Below are positions 49,733 through 58,376 of a stretch of 64,000 nt of DNA, piece after piece. Each line of letters begins with the position of its first letter. The first letter of the stretch is position 1. The notes under the pieces are model-generated. The model saw only the letters and a program-made list of their open reading frames with translations, made no database searches and was not told the DNA's origin. Source of the DNA: Couchioplanes caeruleus (lineage in GTDB: Bacteria > Actinomycetota > Actinomycetes > Mycobacteriales > Micromonosporaceae); the NCBI RefSeq assembly GCF_003751945.1, contig NZ_RJKL01000002.1:1-64000 (forward strand), read 5' to 3'. The position numbers were made by a program, and so were the translations under genes.

Positions 49733-50931
49733 AGACAATCAAGCGCAGCACTGCCCGGATCGCTGTCACCCTCACGGCGATCGTCGCCGTGTTCGCCTCC
49801 TGCATCATCGGGGTGCCGCTCATGGTCGCCCTGACCAAGGCCGCCGAGGCCTCGGTGTGCGGCCCGCTACCGATCGGCGGCGCGGTACCCGCGGCGTCCG
49901 GGCCCGGCTTCGCCACCTGGGACGCCCGGCAGGTCAACAACGCCGCGATCATCGTCTCGGTCGGCAAGCAGAAGGGCGTGCCCGCCTGGGGCTACGTCGT
50001 CGCCCTGGGCACCGCGATGCAAGAGTCGACGTTGTTGAACCAGGCCAACGACAACCCGCGGTGGCCGCAAGTGGTGGCGCTGAGCATGGCGCTGCCCCAC
50101 GAGGCCGTCGGCCACGACCACGACAGCGTCGGGCTGTTCCAGCAACGCCCCAACGAGGGCGAGCTCGGCGCCGACGGCTGGGGGCCGGTCAGCGAGCTGA
50201 TGACCCCGAGCACCTCCGCCCGCAAGTTCTACGATCGGCTGGTCCAGGTGCCCGGCTGGGAGCAGATGCGTCTCACCGACGCGGCCCAGGCGGTCCAGCG
50301 CTCCGGCACCCCCGAGGCGTACCAGCAGTGGGAGCAGCAGGCCAAGGACCTCGCCGCGCACGTGCTCGCCCTGCCCAACATCGACGTCATCGGCGGCGGC
50401 GGCCCGGCCGCGCCCTGCGGCCCCGGCCAGTTCGGCCCCGTCCCGGTCGGCCCCGGCGGCTGGGTCCAGCCGGTCGACAAGCGGCTTGTCGTCGGCTCCC
50501 CGTACGGCCCGCGCGACGGACGCCTACACGCCGGCGTCGACATCGTCGGCGCGAACATCCGCCACCAGCCCATCCGCGCCGCCGCCACCGGAACCGTCAT
50601 CACCGAGATGTGCAACGCCTCCACCGGCAACTGCGACCGCGACGGCGGCCTCGGCGTCATCGGCTGCGGCTGGATGATCGAGATCCGCCACCCCGGCAAC
50701 GTCGCCACCCGCTACTGCCACATGGCCCAACGACCCTCCGTACGCAAAGGCCAAACCGTCACCGCCGGCACCGTCATCGGCGTCGTCGGCAGCAGCGGCA
50801 ACAGCAGCGGCCCCCACCTGCACTACGAAGTGCATACCGGCATCGCCGCCGGTGCCTTCCCCGCAGATCCCAGCTCCATCGACCCCGTCCCGTTCATGGC
50901 CGTCCAAGGTGCGGCCCTCACCACTGGCTGA
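49729..50931 (+). CDS. Cell-wall hydrolase: lytic transglycosylase-like plus M23 peptidase
   Basis: 400 aa. N-terminal membrane or signal helix (12-36). Residues 65-205 form a lysozyme-like domain: VVALGTAMQESTLLNQAND carries the catalytic-type Glu, followed by HDSVGLFQQRP. Residues 255-390 are a peptidase M23 (LytM) domain with the zinc ligands in GRLHAGVDI and SSGPHLHYEVH. The combination breaks glycan and peptide bonds and is the VirB1-type function that opens peptidoglycan for the T4SS of Gram-positive bacteria. Confidence 0.9.
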   Translation: MKTIKRSTARIAVTLTAIVAVFASCIIGVPLMVALTKAAEASVCGPLPIGGAVPAASGPGFATWDARQVNNAAIIVSVGKQKGVPAWGYVVALGTAMQESTLLNQANDNPRWPQVVALSMALPHEAVGHDHDSVGLFQQRPNEGELGADGWGPVSELMTPSTSARKFYDRLVQVPGWEQMRLTDAAQAVQRSGTPEAYQQWEQQAKDLAAHVLALPNIDVIGGGGPAAPCGPGQFGPVPVGPGGWVQPVDKRLVVGSPYGPRDGRLHAGVDIVGANIRHQPIRAAATGTVITEMCNASTGNCDRDGGLGVIGCGWMIEIRHPGNVATRYCHMAQRPSVRKGQTVTAGTVIGVVGSSGNSSGPHLHYEVHTGIAAGAFPADPSSIDPVPFMAVQGAALTTG

Positions 50932-51023
50932 CCCTCTGGGGGTTCTCGTCTTTGCTGGGGTGTCGGCAAGGAGCGTGTCACCAGCCGCAAGCCCGTGCCT
51001 CCTCAGGCTGCGAACTTCCCGGC

Positions 51024-52274
51024 TCAATCGGCGTGCAGCACGGCGAGGTGTCGGTCGTAGCGGCGGGTGGTGCGCGGGTCGGCGTGGCCGAGGAAGCCCT
51101 GCACGTCGCGCAGGGTGGCACCGTCATTGAGGGCCGCGGTTGCAGCGGCGTGGCGCAGGCTGTGCGGGGACAGATGTTCGGCGGCGGACAGTTGCGCGGC
51201 GCGGGCCAGTCGGCGCACCAGCGCGAACGCATACGCCTGACGCAACCGGGCGCCGCCGCTGGTCACCAGCAAAGGGCCAGGGGTCAGCGGGGGCAGCTGC
51301 ACCAGCAGCTCGGGCGCCAGCGGGGCGTCGTGCATCAGGGTGGCGTGCACCTGCTTGCGCAGGTTCATGAGGTGCCGCCAATAGCCGAGGGCGCGACGCT
51401 CCCACGCATCCGGGGTGGGCGGCACGCCACGTGCGGCGGTGGACGCGATGTGGTCAGCGATGGCTTCTTCCAGGCCGCGTTGGTGGTCGTCCAGTTTGCG
51501 GTACAGGCTGCTCAACGCGCCGGGGCGGCTCAGCCGCCGGGCCCGCAGGTAGGCATCGAGGTCTCGGCCCAGCGCCGGCGGGATCGGCAGCTCCCGGAGA
51601 CGCCCACCCTTGCCGGGAACGGTGAGGGCGCGGTGCCCGTCGTGGTGGCGTAGGTGCGTCAGGTCCAGGGCTATAGCCTCGCCGACGCGCGGGCCCAGGG
51701 TGGCCAGCAGGGCGATCAGGACGCGGTTGCGGGCCGCGACCGCGTAGCGGGGCTGCCAGGGCAGGGCTGCGCCGGACCGGTCGGCGGCTGCGGCGCCCAG
51801 CAGTGCCTGCACCTCGGCGACGGTGAGCCCGACGGTGGAGGAGTGATCGCGGTCCACCGGCGGCCGGTCGACGGTGGCGACGGGGTTGCGCTCGGTGAGG
51901 TCATGCTCGGTGAGGTAGGCGTACCAGCTGGGCAGGGCGGCCAGCCGACGGCGCAGGGTGGCCGGGCTCGGTGCCGGGGTCTGCTCGCGCAGGCTGGCCA
52001 GGTAGAGGTCGACGTCGCCGCTGCGGGCCTGCCGGGGGTCCAGGCCGTGGCGGTCGGTCCAGGCCAGATAGTCAGCCAGGTCACGGAAGTAGGCGCGGCG
52101 GGTGTGCGGCGAGCGGCGCGCGGCCAACCACGCCGCAGTGACGGTGTGCGGGCTCCACCGGGTGCCCGGCTCGCCAACGGGCAGAGGCAGGGCCGCGACC
52201 GCCGCAGCGATTCCCGTGCCGGGGTGGCTCGGCGAGTCGGCGGCGTTGCGGGGCCGCACGGGGACGGTGGCCAC
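51024..52274 (-). CDS. Tyrosine recombinase / integrase
   Basis: 416 aa. N-terminal SAM-like core-binding domain (40-140; SPHTRRAYFRDLADYLAWTDR). Catalytic domain with Arg (LGPRVGEAIAL), Lys region (GKGGRLRELPI), HSLRHAAAT (His-x-x-Arg), LGHADPRTTRRYD with the nucleophilic Tyr near residue 408. A roughly 60-residue helical insert (about 260-320) between strands and HxxR makes it longer than XerC/D. It may resolve plasmid multimers or integrate the element; no tRNA attachment site is seen next to it. Confidence 0.9.
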   Translation of the reverse strand: MATVPVRPRNAADSPSHPGTGIAAAVAALPLPVGEPGTRWSPHTVTAAWLAARRSPHTRRAYFRDLADYLAWTDRHGLDPRQARSGDVDLYLASLREQTPAPSPATLRRRLAALPSWYAYLTEHDLTERNPVATVDRPPVDRDHSSTVGLTVAEVQALLGAAAADRSGAALPWQPRYAVAARNRVLIALLATLGPRVGEAIALDLTHLRHHDGHRALTVPGKGGRLRELPIPPALGRDLDAYLRARRLSRPGALSSLYRKLDDHQRGLEEAIADHIASTAARGVPPTPDAWERRALGYWRHLMNLRKQVHATLMHDAPLAPELLVQLPPLTPGPLLVTSGGARLRQAYAFALVRRLARAAQLSAAEHLSPHSLRHAAATAALNDGATLRDVQGFLGHADPRTTRRYDRHLAVLHAD

Positions 52275-52323
52275 TCCGACAGGCTACGGCCGCAATCCGA
52301 CGGTGGCCCGGACCGCGACGCAC

Positions 52324-52349
52324 TGGTGATAACCGCGCGATTATCACCA
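52324..52349. promoter_or_regulatory. Perfect 9-bp dyad upstream of the recombinase
   Basis: TGGTGATAA and TTATCACCA flank an 8-nt GC centre, 50 nt upstream of the integrase start. The AT-rich arms stand out from the GC-rich surroundings. Could be an operator or the core recombination site of the tyrosine recombinase. Confidence 0.45.
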
Positions 52350-52450
52350 TGTCTATTCGGTTGCCGGCTGGATGAGCAGGGCGACTCCCGCATGGTCAGT
52401 GACGGCTCCACCAGGGAGCCGTTGCACTGACCGAAAGGACCCCGGCCCTA

Positions 52451-52777
52451 ATGACCTCGACCTCCACCGCCTCGATCCGCGCCGTCTGGATCGGCTTCGC
52501 ACTGCTCACTGGCATCCTCGTCGGTGCCGCCACCGGCCTGCTTTCCCACGTCGGTGGCGTGCCGGCGCCGCTGGCCGTCGTCGCCGGCGGCAGCGCTTGT
52601 GGAGGCGCCATCTGCCTCGTCCTCTACCTCGTCCGCTACGCCACCGGCGACGAAGACATGAGACACACCTGCTCGTTTGCGGCTCGTGACACGTCCCTTA
52701 CCAACACCTCGCGTCGCTGCCTCGGCGATCCAGGAATACTGCAGGGTCCGAATACCGCCGTGTCCCAGCACGGATGA
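52451..52777 (+). CDS. Small two-helix membrane protein
   Basis: 108 aa. Hydrophobic helices at 11-33 (VWIGFALLTGILVGAATGLL) and 40-63 (APLAVVAGGSACGGAICLVLYLV), then a polar tail with two cysteines. A GAAAGGACC sequence lies 14 nt before the ATG, a rather long spacing. It is alone on the plus strand between integrase and transfer operon. Function unknown. Confidence 0.5.
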   Translation: MTSTSTASIRAVWIGFALLTGILVGAATGLLSHVGGVPAPLAVVAGGSACGGAICLVLYLVRYATGDEDMRHTCSFAARDTSLTNTSRRCLGDPGILQGPNTAVSQHG

Positions 52778-52785
52778 TGACGCGG

Positions 52786-52828
52786 CGAGGCCCGGACCGT
52801 GCCCGGACCGTGCCCGGTCCGGGCCTCG
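52786..52828. terminator. Strong hairpin terminating the second transfer operon
   Basis: CGAGGCCCGGACC (52786-52798) is perfectly complementary to GGTCCGGGCCTCG (52816-52828), a 13-bp stem with 17-nt loop. It lies 14 nt after the last stop of the minus-strand operon and 8 nt after the convergent small gene. Confidence 0.75.
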
Positions 52829-52841
52829 TGTGGTGCGGCGT

Positions 52842-53972
52842 TCAGCGGTCGGTGTTGCGGTGGCGAGCGGCGCGAGCGAAGGCGCGGAGTTTCCCGGCGA
52901 GTTCGCGGGCGTCGGTCGCGGTGTGCCGGGCGCTGTACTGCTGCCACAAGTTGGAGTCCGGATCGTCGGTGCCCTCGACCGCGGTTACCACGACGTGCAG
53001 CTCGCCCGCGGCGTCCGGCGAGATGTCGAGCCACACGGTGCCGTCGTCGCCGCCGGCGGTGACGGTGGCGCGGGCTCGTACGGCGTGCCGGGTCTGCGGC
53101 GCGTTCAGGGTCGGATCCGCCTCGATCAACAGCTTCAGCAGCTCGCCGGTGGAGAGCGGGAACTCCTCTTCCTCGCCGACCGCGATGCGCTGGCGCCGGT
53201 CGGCGCGGTCCTCCTGCAGCAGCAGTTCGAGGCGCTGCCGGGCGCGGGTGTGCCGGGTCGGCTCGGGCGGCCGGTACCCGGACTCGATCATCTCGGCCAG
53301 CTCGTCGAGATGATCGGCGGCGGTGTCGGCCTCATCCGGCGCCAGCGGCGGCGCGCAGTAGAGCTGCCCGTCCGGCTCTCTGCTGGTCACCGGGTGGTAG
53401 CCGTTCTTCGGGGTGGCCACCACGACGAACGCCAGGGGCTCGTCCGGCAGGTGGATCAGGGCGAGTTCCGTACCGACCGGGCCGGCGCCGGTGACCCGAT
53501 CCGTGGCGAAGCAGCTCTCGTCATCGGCGTAGCCGAGCACGTCCTCGACCTTGATCCACCGGCCATCGACGGCGCGCGGTTGGTGCGGGTCGCAGTGGCC
53601 GCGGCGTGCCGGGGCGGGCGGCTCACCAGTCATGGACGTCTCCTGCTCGGCGGGTCGATGGGGCTGACTGAAGGCGGCATCGCCGGTGAGAAACGTCTTG
53701 TCGCCGGAGTCCGGTGCCTGGTCATACGCCTGCTGGACGGTGCATTGCTTGCCCAGCTCGGCGGCGTGCGCGGCCGCGGCTGCCGCGGCTGTGGCGAACG
53801 CGTCCTGCATGGTGTGGCCGCTGTCCAGCCCGGCGCCGGTGACCCCGCGGGCGGCGAGCTGGGCCAGGTACTGCTGCCCGCTGTCGGCGCCGTGCTGACC
53901 GGCTTCGGCGGCCAGGTGCGCCGCGTAGGCGATCGACTGGTCGAGGCCGACGACCTCCGGGCCGGGGCTCAC
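52842..53972 (-). CDS. Two-part protein: AYDQAPD module fused to unknown C-terminal domain
   Basis: 376 aa, GTG 53972 overlapping the previous stop. Residues 9-94 (GLDQSIAYAAHLAA...CTVQQAYDQAPDSGDKTF) closely match the C-terminal 91 residues of the protein encoded at 58377-59411. Residue Met114 has its own AGGAGA ribosome-binding site 7 nt upstream (ATG 53633), so the second part (MTGEPPAPARRG..., 263 aa) may also be made separately; the two parts look like adjacent genes fused by loss of a stop. The C-terminal part has a CDPH..C motif, strands, and an acidic helical region. Function unknown. Confidence 0.6.
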   Translation of the reverse strand: MSPGPEVVGLDQSIAYAAHLAAEAGQHGADSGQQYLAQLAARGVTGAGLDSGHTMQDAFATAAAAAAAHAAELGKQCTVQQAYDQAPDSGDKTFLTGDAAFSQPHRPAEQETSMTGEPPAPARRGHCDPHQPRAVDGRWIKVEDVLGYADDESCFATDRVTGAGPVGTELALIHLPDEPLAFVVVATPKNGYHPVTSREPDGQLYCAPPLAPDEADTAADHLDELAEMIESGYRPPEPTRHTRARQRLELLLQEDRADRRQRIAVGEEEEFPLSTGELLKLLIEADPTLNAPQTRHAVRARATVTAGGDDGTVWLDISPDAAGELHVVVTAVEGTDDPDSNLWQQYSARHTATDARELAGKLRAFARAARHRNTDR

Positions 53973-54148
53973 CGGACGGGCTCCGGGCGGTGCCGGTAGG
54001 CGGTGGTCATCAGGATGTCAGTTTGGTCCTGCTGCCCGTCGCGGGTCCAGATCCGTACGCCCTCGCGGTGCAGGGTGTAGCGGACGTCGGCGTAGTGGGT
54101 GCGGGTGTCGTCGTGGTGCACCACGGTCAGCGCATCGGCGTGCAGCAT
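53969..54148 (-). CDS. Small 59-aa protein of the transfer operon
   Basis: Frame from ATG 54148 to a TGA that overlaps the GTG of the next gene (GTGA). The peptide begins MLHADALTVVHHDDTRTHYA and continues with alternating beta-type residues (DVRYTLHREGVRIWTRDG). It starts 5 nt after the upstream stop, keeping the tight spacing of the operon, which is the main support. Function unknown. Confidence 0.55.
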   Translation of the reverse strand: MLHADALTVVHHDDTRTHYADVRYTLHREGVRIWTRDGQQDQTDILMTTAYRHRPEPVR

Positions 54149-54152
54149 CGCG

Positions 54153-54410
54153 TCACGCTCCCAGGTGGAGCGTGGTCAGCCAGGTGGCCAGCTCGCCGTC
54201 GCGCACGTACAGCTCGCCGAACCGGTCGTCCGGACCCTCGGCGGCGGCGAGCAGCCGGCGCGCCTGCCCGATCGCCGCGGCGATCCCGTCCGCGGTGAAG
54301 AAGGCCAGCATGGCGGCGCTGTCGGGGTCGGGGCCGGTCACGATCTCCAGCCGGAACGTGTCGACGCTCAGCATGTCGACGCTCGGGGCGGGGCAGAAGG
54401 TTGTCGTCAT
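54153..54410 (-). CDS. Small hypothetical protein of the transfer operon
   Basis: 85 aa from ATG 54410 (GGAGGG upstream), overlapping the previous stop (ATGA). Mixed alpha/beta: VDTFRLEIVTGPDPDSAAML, then a long helix ADGIAAAIGQARRLLAAAEG. No known motif. Confidence 0.55.
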   Translation of the reverse strand: MTTTFCPAPSVDMLSVDTFRLEIVTGPDPDSAAMLAFFTADGIAAAIGQARRLLAAAEGPDDRFGELYVRDGELATWLTTLHLGA

Positions 54411-54835
54411 CGCGGCCCTCCGGGGTTGCGCACGGTGATGGTGACGGTGACCGGGGTCAGCGGCCCGCAGCCGTGTTCGGGGTCGTCCTGGCCGTACCGG
54501 CTGCCGCAGGCCTCGCAGGCGTAGGCGCCATAGCTGCCCAGCACCCGGGCGGCGGGCTGGGCCGGGGCAGGCCTCGCCGAGCGCCGGCGCGGTGCCGCAG
54601 GCCGTGCCGGTGCCTGCGCGATCTCGGTCAGCAGCTCCGGGTCGGCGAGGGTCATCCACAGGGGCCGCCGGTCGACCGGGGCGGGCCGCACCGGCCGGGC
54701 CGGGGTGCGGTAGCGGATACCCATCGGCACCGGCGCCGCCGGGATCAGCCGTTGGCCGTGGGCGGCGCGCAGCAGCCGTGCCCGGGTGTCGGCGCTCATC
54801 GTGCTGGACGCTGGGGTGTTGGTCATCGCGCTCAC
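54407..54835 (-). CDS. Proline-rich protein with C-terminal zinc-ribbon-like motif
   Basis: 142 aa, GTG 54835 overlapping the upstream stop. Residues 1-95 are Pro/Ala/Arg-rich. The end, YACEACGSRYGQDDPEHGCG, holds a CxxC...HxC cluster that may bind zinc. Function unknown. Confidence 0.55.
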   Translation of the reverse strand: MSAMTNTPASSTMSADTRARLLRAAHGQRLIPAAPVPMGIRYRTPARPVRPAPVDRRPLWMTLADPELLTEIAQAPARPAAPRRRSARPAPAQPAARVLGSYGAYACEACGSRYGQDDPEHGCGPLTPVTVTITVRNPGGPR

Positions 54836-55356
54836 CGGCCCAGCGCGGCGAGGACGGCGGCGAGCAGGGTCTGCGCGGTACGGATCCGGGCGAACTTGCG
54901 GTGCAGCGAGCGCGACAGCCAGTGCAGCTGCTCGGCGCCGGCGAGGTGGATGTGGCTCGGGCTTTGCTGTTCGACGCTCAGGGCGGCCAGCACGTCGCGG
55001 CCGCTAGCGGCAAACGCCCAGCGCACGAAACCGTGGCTGCCGCCCAGGTTGGGGCGCACCGCGGCACTCAACAGCACCACGGCCGCGCCGAGCAGGCCGG
55101 CGGCGATCCAGCCGACCAGCGCGGCCGGGCCGGGCAGTTTCCCGGCGCCGAGCAGGGCCAGCCCCGCGACCAGCAGGCCGCTGGTCAGGGCCATCAGGGT
55201 GCCGGCCTTGGTGTCGACGCGGGCCTCGATGCCGCGCACCGTGGCGGTCTCGGTATCCAGCCGCACGGCCAGGTCGTGCTCGTCGAGCAGCTCGTACACC
55301 TGCGGCGCGGACCGGCGGACGGTGGGTGTGGAGTCGGGGCGGGTGGGGTCGGGCAT
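54832..55356 (-). CDS. Pycsar-effector-like two-helix membrane protein (PycTM type)
   Basis: 174 aa. An N-terminal helical region leads to RVDTKAGTLMALTSGLLVAG (DTKA at 48-51), a first membrane helix (53-71), a second (78-100), then RPNL. The D(T/S)KA motif at the start of the first helix and an (R/P)P at the end of the second are the pattern of the Pycsar effector family (PycTM), membrane proteins that kill the cell on sensing cCMP or cUMP. No nucleotide cyclase is adjacent. In transfer operons such proteins may serve another role. Confidence 0.65.
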   Translation of the reverse strand: MPDPTRPDSTPTVRRSAPQVYELLDEHDLAVRLDTETATVRGIEARVDTKAGTLMALTSGLLVAGLALLGAGKLPGPAALVGWIAAGLLGAAVVLLSAAVRPNLGGSHGFVRWAFAASGRDVLAALSVEQQSPSHIHLAGAEQLHWLSRSLHRKFARIRTAQTLLAAVLAALGR

Positions 55357-55441
55357 GATGACGGTGCCTCTCTGAGGTGGTGGGCGGCCCCGTTATTGCT
55401 GGTCAAGGCGGTCGGGGCCGCCCGCGTACGTGCGGGGAGGG

Positions 55442-56149
55442 TTAGTAGGGCACGTTTGTGGCCAGCAGGTCGTCCTCATGCGACGCCGGACGGGTGTCGG
55501 CCTCGACGCCCGGGACGCGGCGCCGCGGCCGCGGGCGTGCGACGTCGGCGATCCGGATGCGGCGGGCGTAGGCGGGCAGCGACAGCAGCAGCCACACCGC
55601 GGCGATGAGCCCGGCCGCGGTGCCCTGCGCCCCCGGTGCGGCGCCGGCGTACGCGGCGGCGGCGCTCAGCGCGCCGATCACGGCCCAGCCGATCCGGGCG
55701 TACGTCGAGCCGAGCAGCGCGAACACGTACAGGCCGGTGGCGGTGACCAGCCAGGTCATCCACAGGTCGCCGCCGGTCGCGGGCAGTCCGGCGGTGTGGG
55801 TGTCGAGGTAGTGGCGCACCGGCTCCGACAGGGCGTGCAGGACCGGCCCCTCGGTGATCCAGGTGGCGAGCCGGGCCAGGCCGTCCCCGGTGGCGTCGCC
55901 CGCGGCGGCGATCCCGGAGACGATCGCGCGCAGGATGACCCAGAGCAGCCACAGCAGGGTGCCGGCGAAGATCAGCAGGGCCAACCAGAGCGGCAGCAGA
56001 GACCAGTTCTCGCGCAGCCAGCGCACGCCGCGGTGGTGGCGCAGCAGTCCGGGCAGCTCGCGCAGGGTGCGCAGCCAGCGCGGCGTCTCGCGGGGTTCGG
56101 GGTCGGTGAGCAGGACGAGGTGCTGGTCGCCGGGGGTGTGGGTGTCCAC
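55442..56149 (-). CDS. Integral membrane protein of the transfer operon
   Basis: 235 aa, GTG 56149 with AAGGAGA 7 nt upstream. Four membrane helices: about 50-77 (LLPLWLALLIFAGTLLWLLWVIL), 128-148, 150-170 and 175-193, then a basic cytoplasmic tail. A long loop between helices 1 and 2 faces outside. Encoded next to the FtsK-like translocase, so possibly part of its pore. No family recognised. Confidence 0.65.
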   Translation of the reverse strand: MDTHTPGDQHLVLLTDPEPRETPRWLRTLRELPGLLRHHRGVRWLRENWSLLPLWLALLIFAGTLLWLLWVILRAIVSGIAAAGDATGDGLARLATWITEGPVLHALSEPVRHYLDTHTAGLPATGGDLWMTWLVTATGLYVFALLGSTYARIGWAVIGALSAAAAYAGAAPGAQGTAAGLIAAVWLLLSLPAYARRIRIADVARPRPRRRVPGVEADTRPASHEDDLLATNVPY

Positions 56150-56242
56150 GGTGGTTCTCCTTCGGTGCGGATCGGTGGAAAAAGGGCGTGCGGGGGTAGG
56201 GCCGGGTCGCGCGGGGCGACCCGAGCCGGGGCGGGATCGTGG

Positions 56243-58285
56243 TTAGGCGGCGGAGGCGGTGGCCTGGTAGCGGCCGTATCCGGCCTTGGTGATGGCGCCG
56301 GCCTTGTCGAGGTCGGTGAGCAGGTTGTAGACCTGGCTGGAGCTGTAGCCGGTCGCGGTGATGATCTCCTTCGGGCTACTGTGACCTGCGGTGATGGCGT
56401 CGAGGACCTTGCGCTGCCCGGCGTTCAGCTCCGCCGGACGCGCACTGCTGGTGCTGGTGGCGGGCTGTTCCCAGAACTTCGCGACCCGGCGGACCGGCGG
56501 GTGCGCGTCGCCGAACTCGACGACGTCGACGGCGTCGCGGGCGGCTGCGGCGGCGTCCATGTGCTGTTCCAGGGCCTCGATCTCGTCGAGGTTGCCGGCG
56601 TCGGCCATGGCGAGGAGCATCTCGTCGGCGAAGCGCTGCTCGGCGGCGGCCTCGTGCCGGCGCGCGTAGTGTTTGCCGGCCATGTTGGCCTGCCGCGCGG
56701 GCAGGGTGCGCCAGGTGATCCGCGCAGGCCAGTAGGCGGCCAGGTCGTCGCGGACCCAGTAGCCGCGGAACGGCGCCGAGCGGGCGCCCTCGTCCGGGTC
56801 GGCCAGGTAGGCGTAGCCGGGCAGCTTCGGGAACGCCCTCGGGTTGATGTCCACCCCGAACACGTTCTTCGCGTTGGAGGTCTTGGAGCGCAGGATCACG
56901 CCGTTACCGGAGAGCAGGCAGGAACGCAGCGTGTCAGCGAGGTTGCCGGCGCCGCCGAAGGCGTCCAGCGTCGGTGATTGCGAGGCCAGGATGAGCGCCA
57001 CACCGACCTTGCGGCCCTCGCGGGCGATGGTGCACATGAGCCGCTGGATGGGGCCGGCGAGCAGCGGGTTCTCCAGCGCGCTTAGCGGCTTGTGGCACTC
57101 GTCGACGATGACCAGCGTGCCGGGCCGGGTCGCGGTGGGCGTGAACCCCACCAGGCGGGCGGCCCGGTTCTCCACGCCGTTGATCTTCATGACGCGTTCC
57201 GCCGCGAAGAGCATGTTGTAGATGCCCTCGTTGGTGGTGGCCACGTAGTCGGCGTGCTCGACCAGCATCGGGGAGCTGTCGCCGTGCTGGCCGTCGCCGT
57301 ACCAGATGATCGTCGGGTGCGAGGTGCTCGCGGCGCAGGACAGGGCGATCTGCTCGGTCATCCGGGACTTGCCGGAGCCCTGCGCGCCCTGCAGGTAGCC
57401 ACCCCACATGGAGTCTTGGGTGTAGACCCGCCAGCGCGCGCAGCCCTCGCCGTCGGCGAACGGGCCGAGGATCACCGAGCCCCGGGCGCTGTCGAAGCCG
57501 GCTTCCGGTCCGGGCCAGATCTGCGGCTTGGCGGCCGGGGGCCGGGTGACGATCGTCAGCAGCGCCGCCGGGGCGGGCCGCTCGGGGTGGACCTCCACGA
57601 TGACGTCCTGGCCGGGCATCAGCCGCAGCCCGGAACGCAGCGTGGTGACCGCGGCGCGGACCTGATCGACGGTGTGCGCGCCGGGCACCAGCTCGAGCAC
57701 GTACCGGTAGCCGGCCCTGATGATCTGCGGCTCGGTCAGCCGCGACCCGGCGAACTGCTTGCTCTTGCCGGCCAGGTTGTCGTGCCACCGCTGCATGTAG
57801 ATTTCCTGGTCGCCGAGCTCGTGCAGGACGGGCCGGCCCGGGTCGACGCCGGGGCCAATGCGGTGCTCACGCCACCACAACAGCGACAGCCCGGCGCCGA
57901 GCACGCTCAGGCAGGTGAGCGCGCCCCAGCTCATCCCGTACGCGCTGATGTAGGTCAGCCACGAGGCGCCCAGGTACAGCGCGGCCAGCAGCCGGTGGCG
58001 CTGCTTGCGGCTCAACTTGAGGCGCTTACCGGTGACGGTCGCGGCGACCACCGCGACGGTGAACGCGGCCCCGGCGACGCCGTAGGCGATCTGCGCGTCG
58101 GCGGCGGTGGCGTGCTGCGCCACCCGGATTGCGCCGGCGGCGACCAGCAAAGCTGCCATCACTGCCCACGGGGTGAGCTGCGCACCCAGCCCAGCCTCGG
58201 GCAACTCCGGCGCACCCACACCCGCCATCTCGGTGGTGGGCTCGTCGACGAGCTGCTCGCTGCTGGGGTGGGTCGTGGTGGTCAC
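56243..58285 (-). CDS. FtsK/SpoIIIE-like DNA translocase (TraB/TraSA type)
   Basis: 680 aa, GTG 58285 with GGAGG 6 nt upstream. Four N-terminal membrane helices (about 40-60, 65-85, 104-140). Motor domain: Walker A GAQGSGKS (about 295-302) and Walker B TLVIVDECHK. The last 65 residues are a winged helix (LNAGQRKVLDAITAGHSS... and SSSQVYNLLTDLDKAGAI), like the FtsK gamma domain that reads DNA motifs. Streptomyces TraB and TraSA proteins of this type move double-stranded plasmid DNA between hyphae without a relaxase. Confidence 0.85.
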   Translation of the reverse strand: MTTTTHPSSEQLVDEPTTEMAGVGAPELPEAGLGAQLTPWAVMAALLVAAGAIRVAQHATAADAQIAYGVAGAAFTVAVVAATVTGKRLKLSRKQRHRLLAALYLGASWLTYISAYGMSWGALTCLSVLGAGLSLLWWREHRIGPGVDPGRPVLHELGDQEIYMQRWHDNLAGKSKQFAGSRLTEPQIIRAGYRYVLELVPGAHTVDQVRAAVTTLRSGLRLMPGQDVIVEVHPERPAPAALLTIVTRPPAAKPQIWPGPEAGFDSARGSVILGPFADGEGCARWRVYTQDSMWGGYLQGAQGSGKSRMTEQIALSCAASTSHPTIIWYGDGQHGDSSPMLVEHADYVATTNEGIYNMLFAAERVMKINGVENRAARLVGFTPTATRPGTLVIVDECHKPLSALENPLLAGPIQRLMCTIAREGRKVGVALILASQSPTLDAFGGAGNLADTLRSCLLSGNGVILRSKTSNAKNVFGVDINPRAFPKLPGYAYLADPDEGARSAPFRGYWVRDDLAAYWPARITWRTLPARQANMAGKHYARRHEAAAEQRFADEMLLAMADAGNLDEIEALEQHMDAAAAARDAVDVVEFGDAHPPVRRVAKFWEQPATSTSSARPAELNAGQRKVLDAITAGHSSPKEIITATGYSSSQVYNLLTDLDKAGAITKAGYGRYQATASAA

Positions 58286-58376
58286 CGGATACCTCCGCGG
58301 GATCTGCGAGGGGAAACAAGGTGCGGTGCGGGGGTCGGGCGGCGCGGCCAGTCCGCCCGACCCCCGGGGTGAAGGG

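Noticed and set aside
49857..51653. 598-aa plus-strand frame spanning hydrolase and integrase
   Set aside because: Frame-shifted shadow of the M23 hydrolase running into the antisense of the integrase; extremely Arg-rich.
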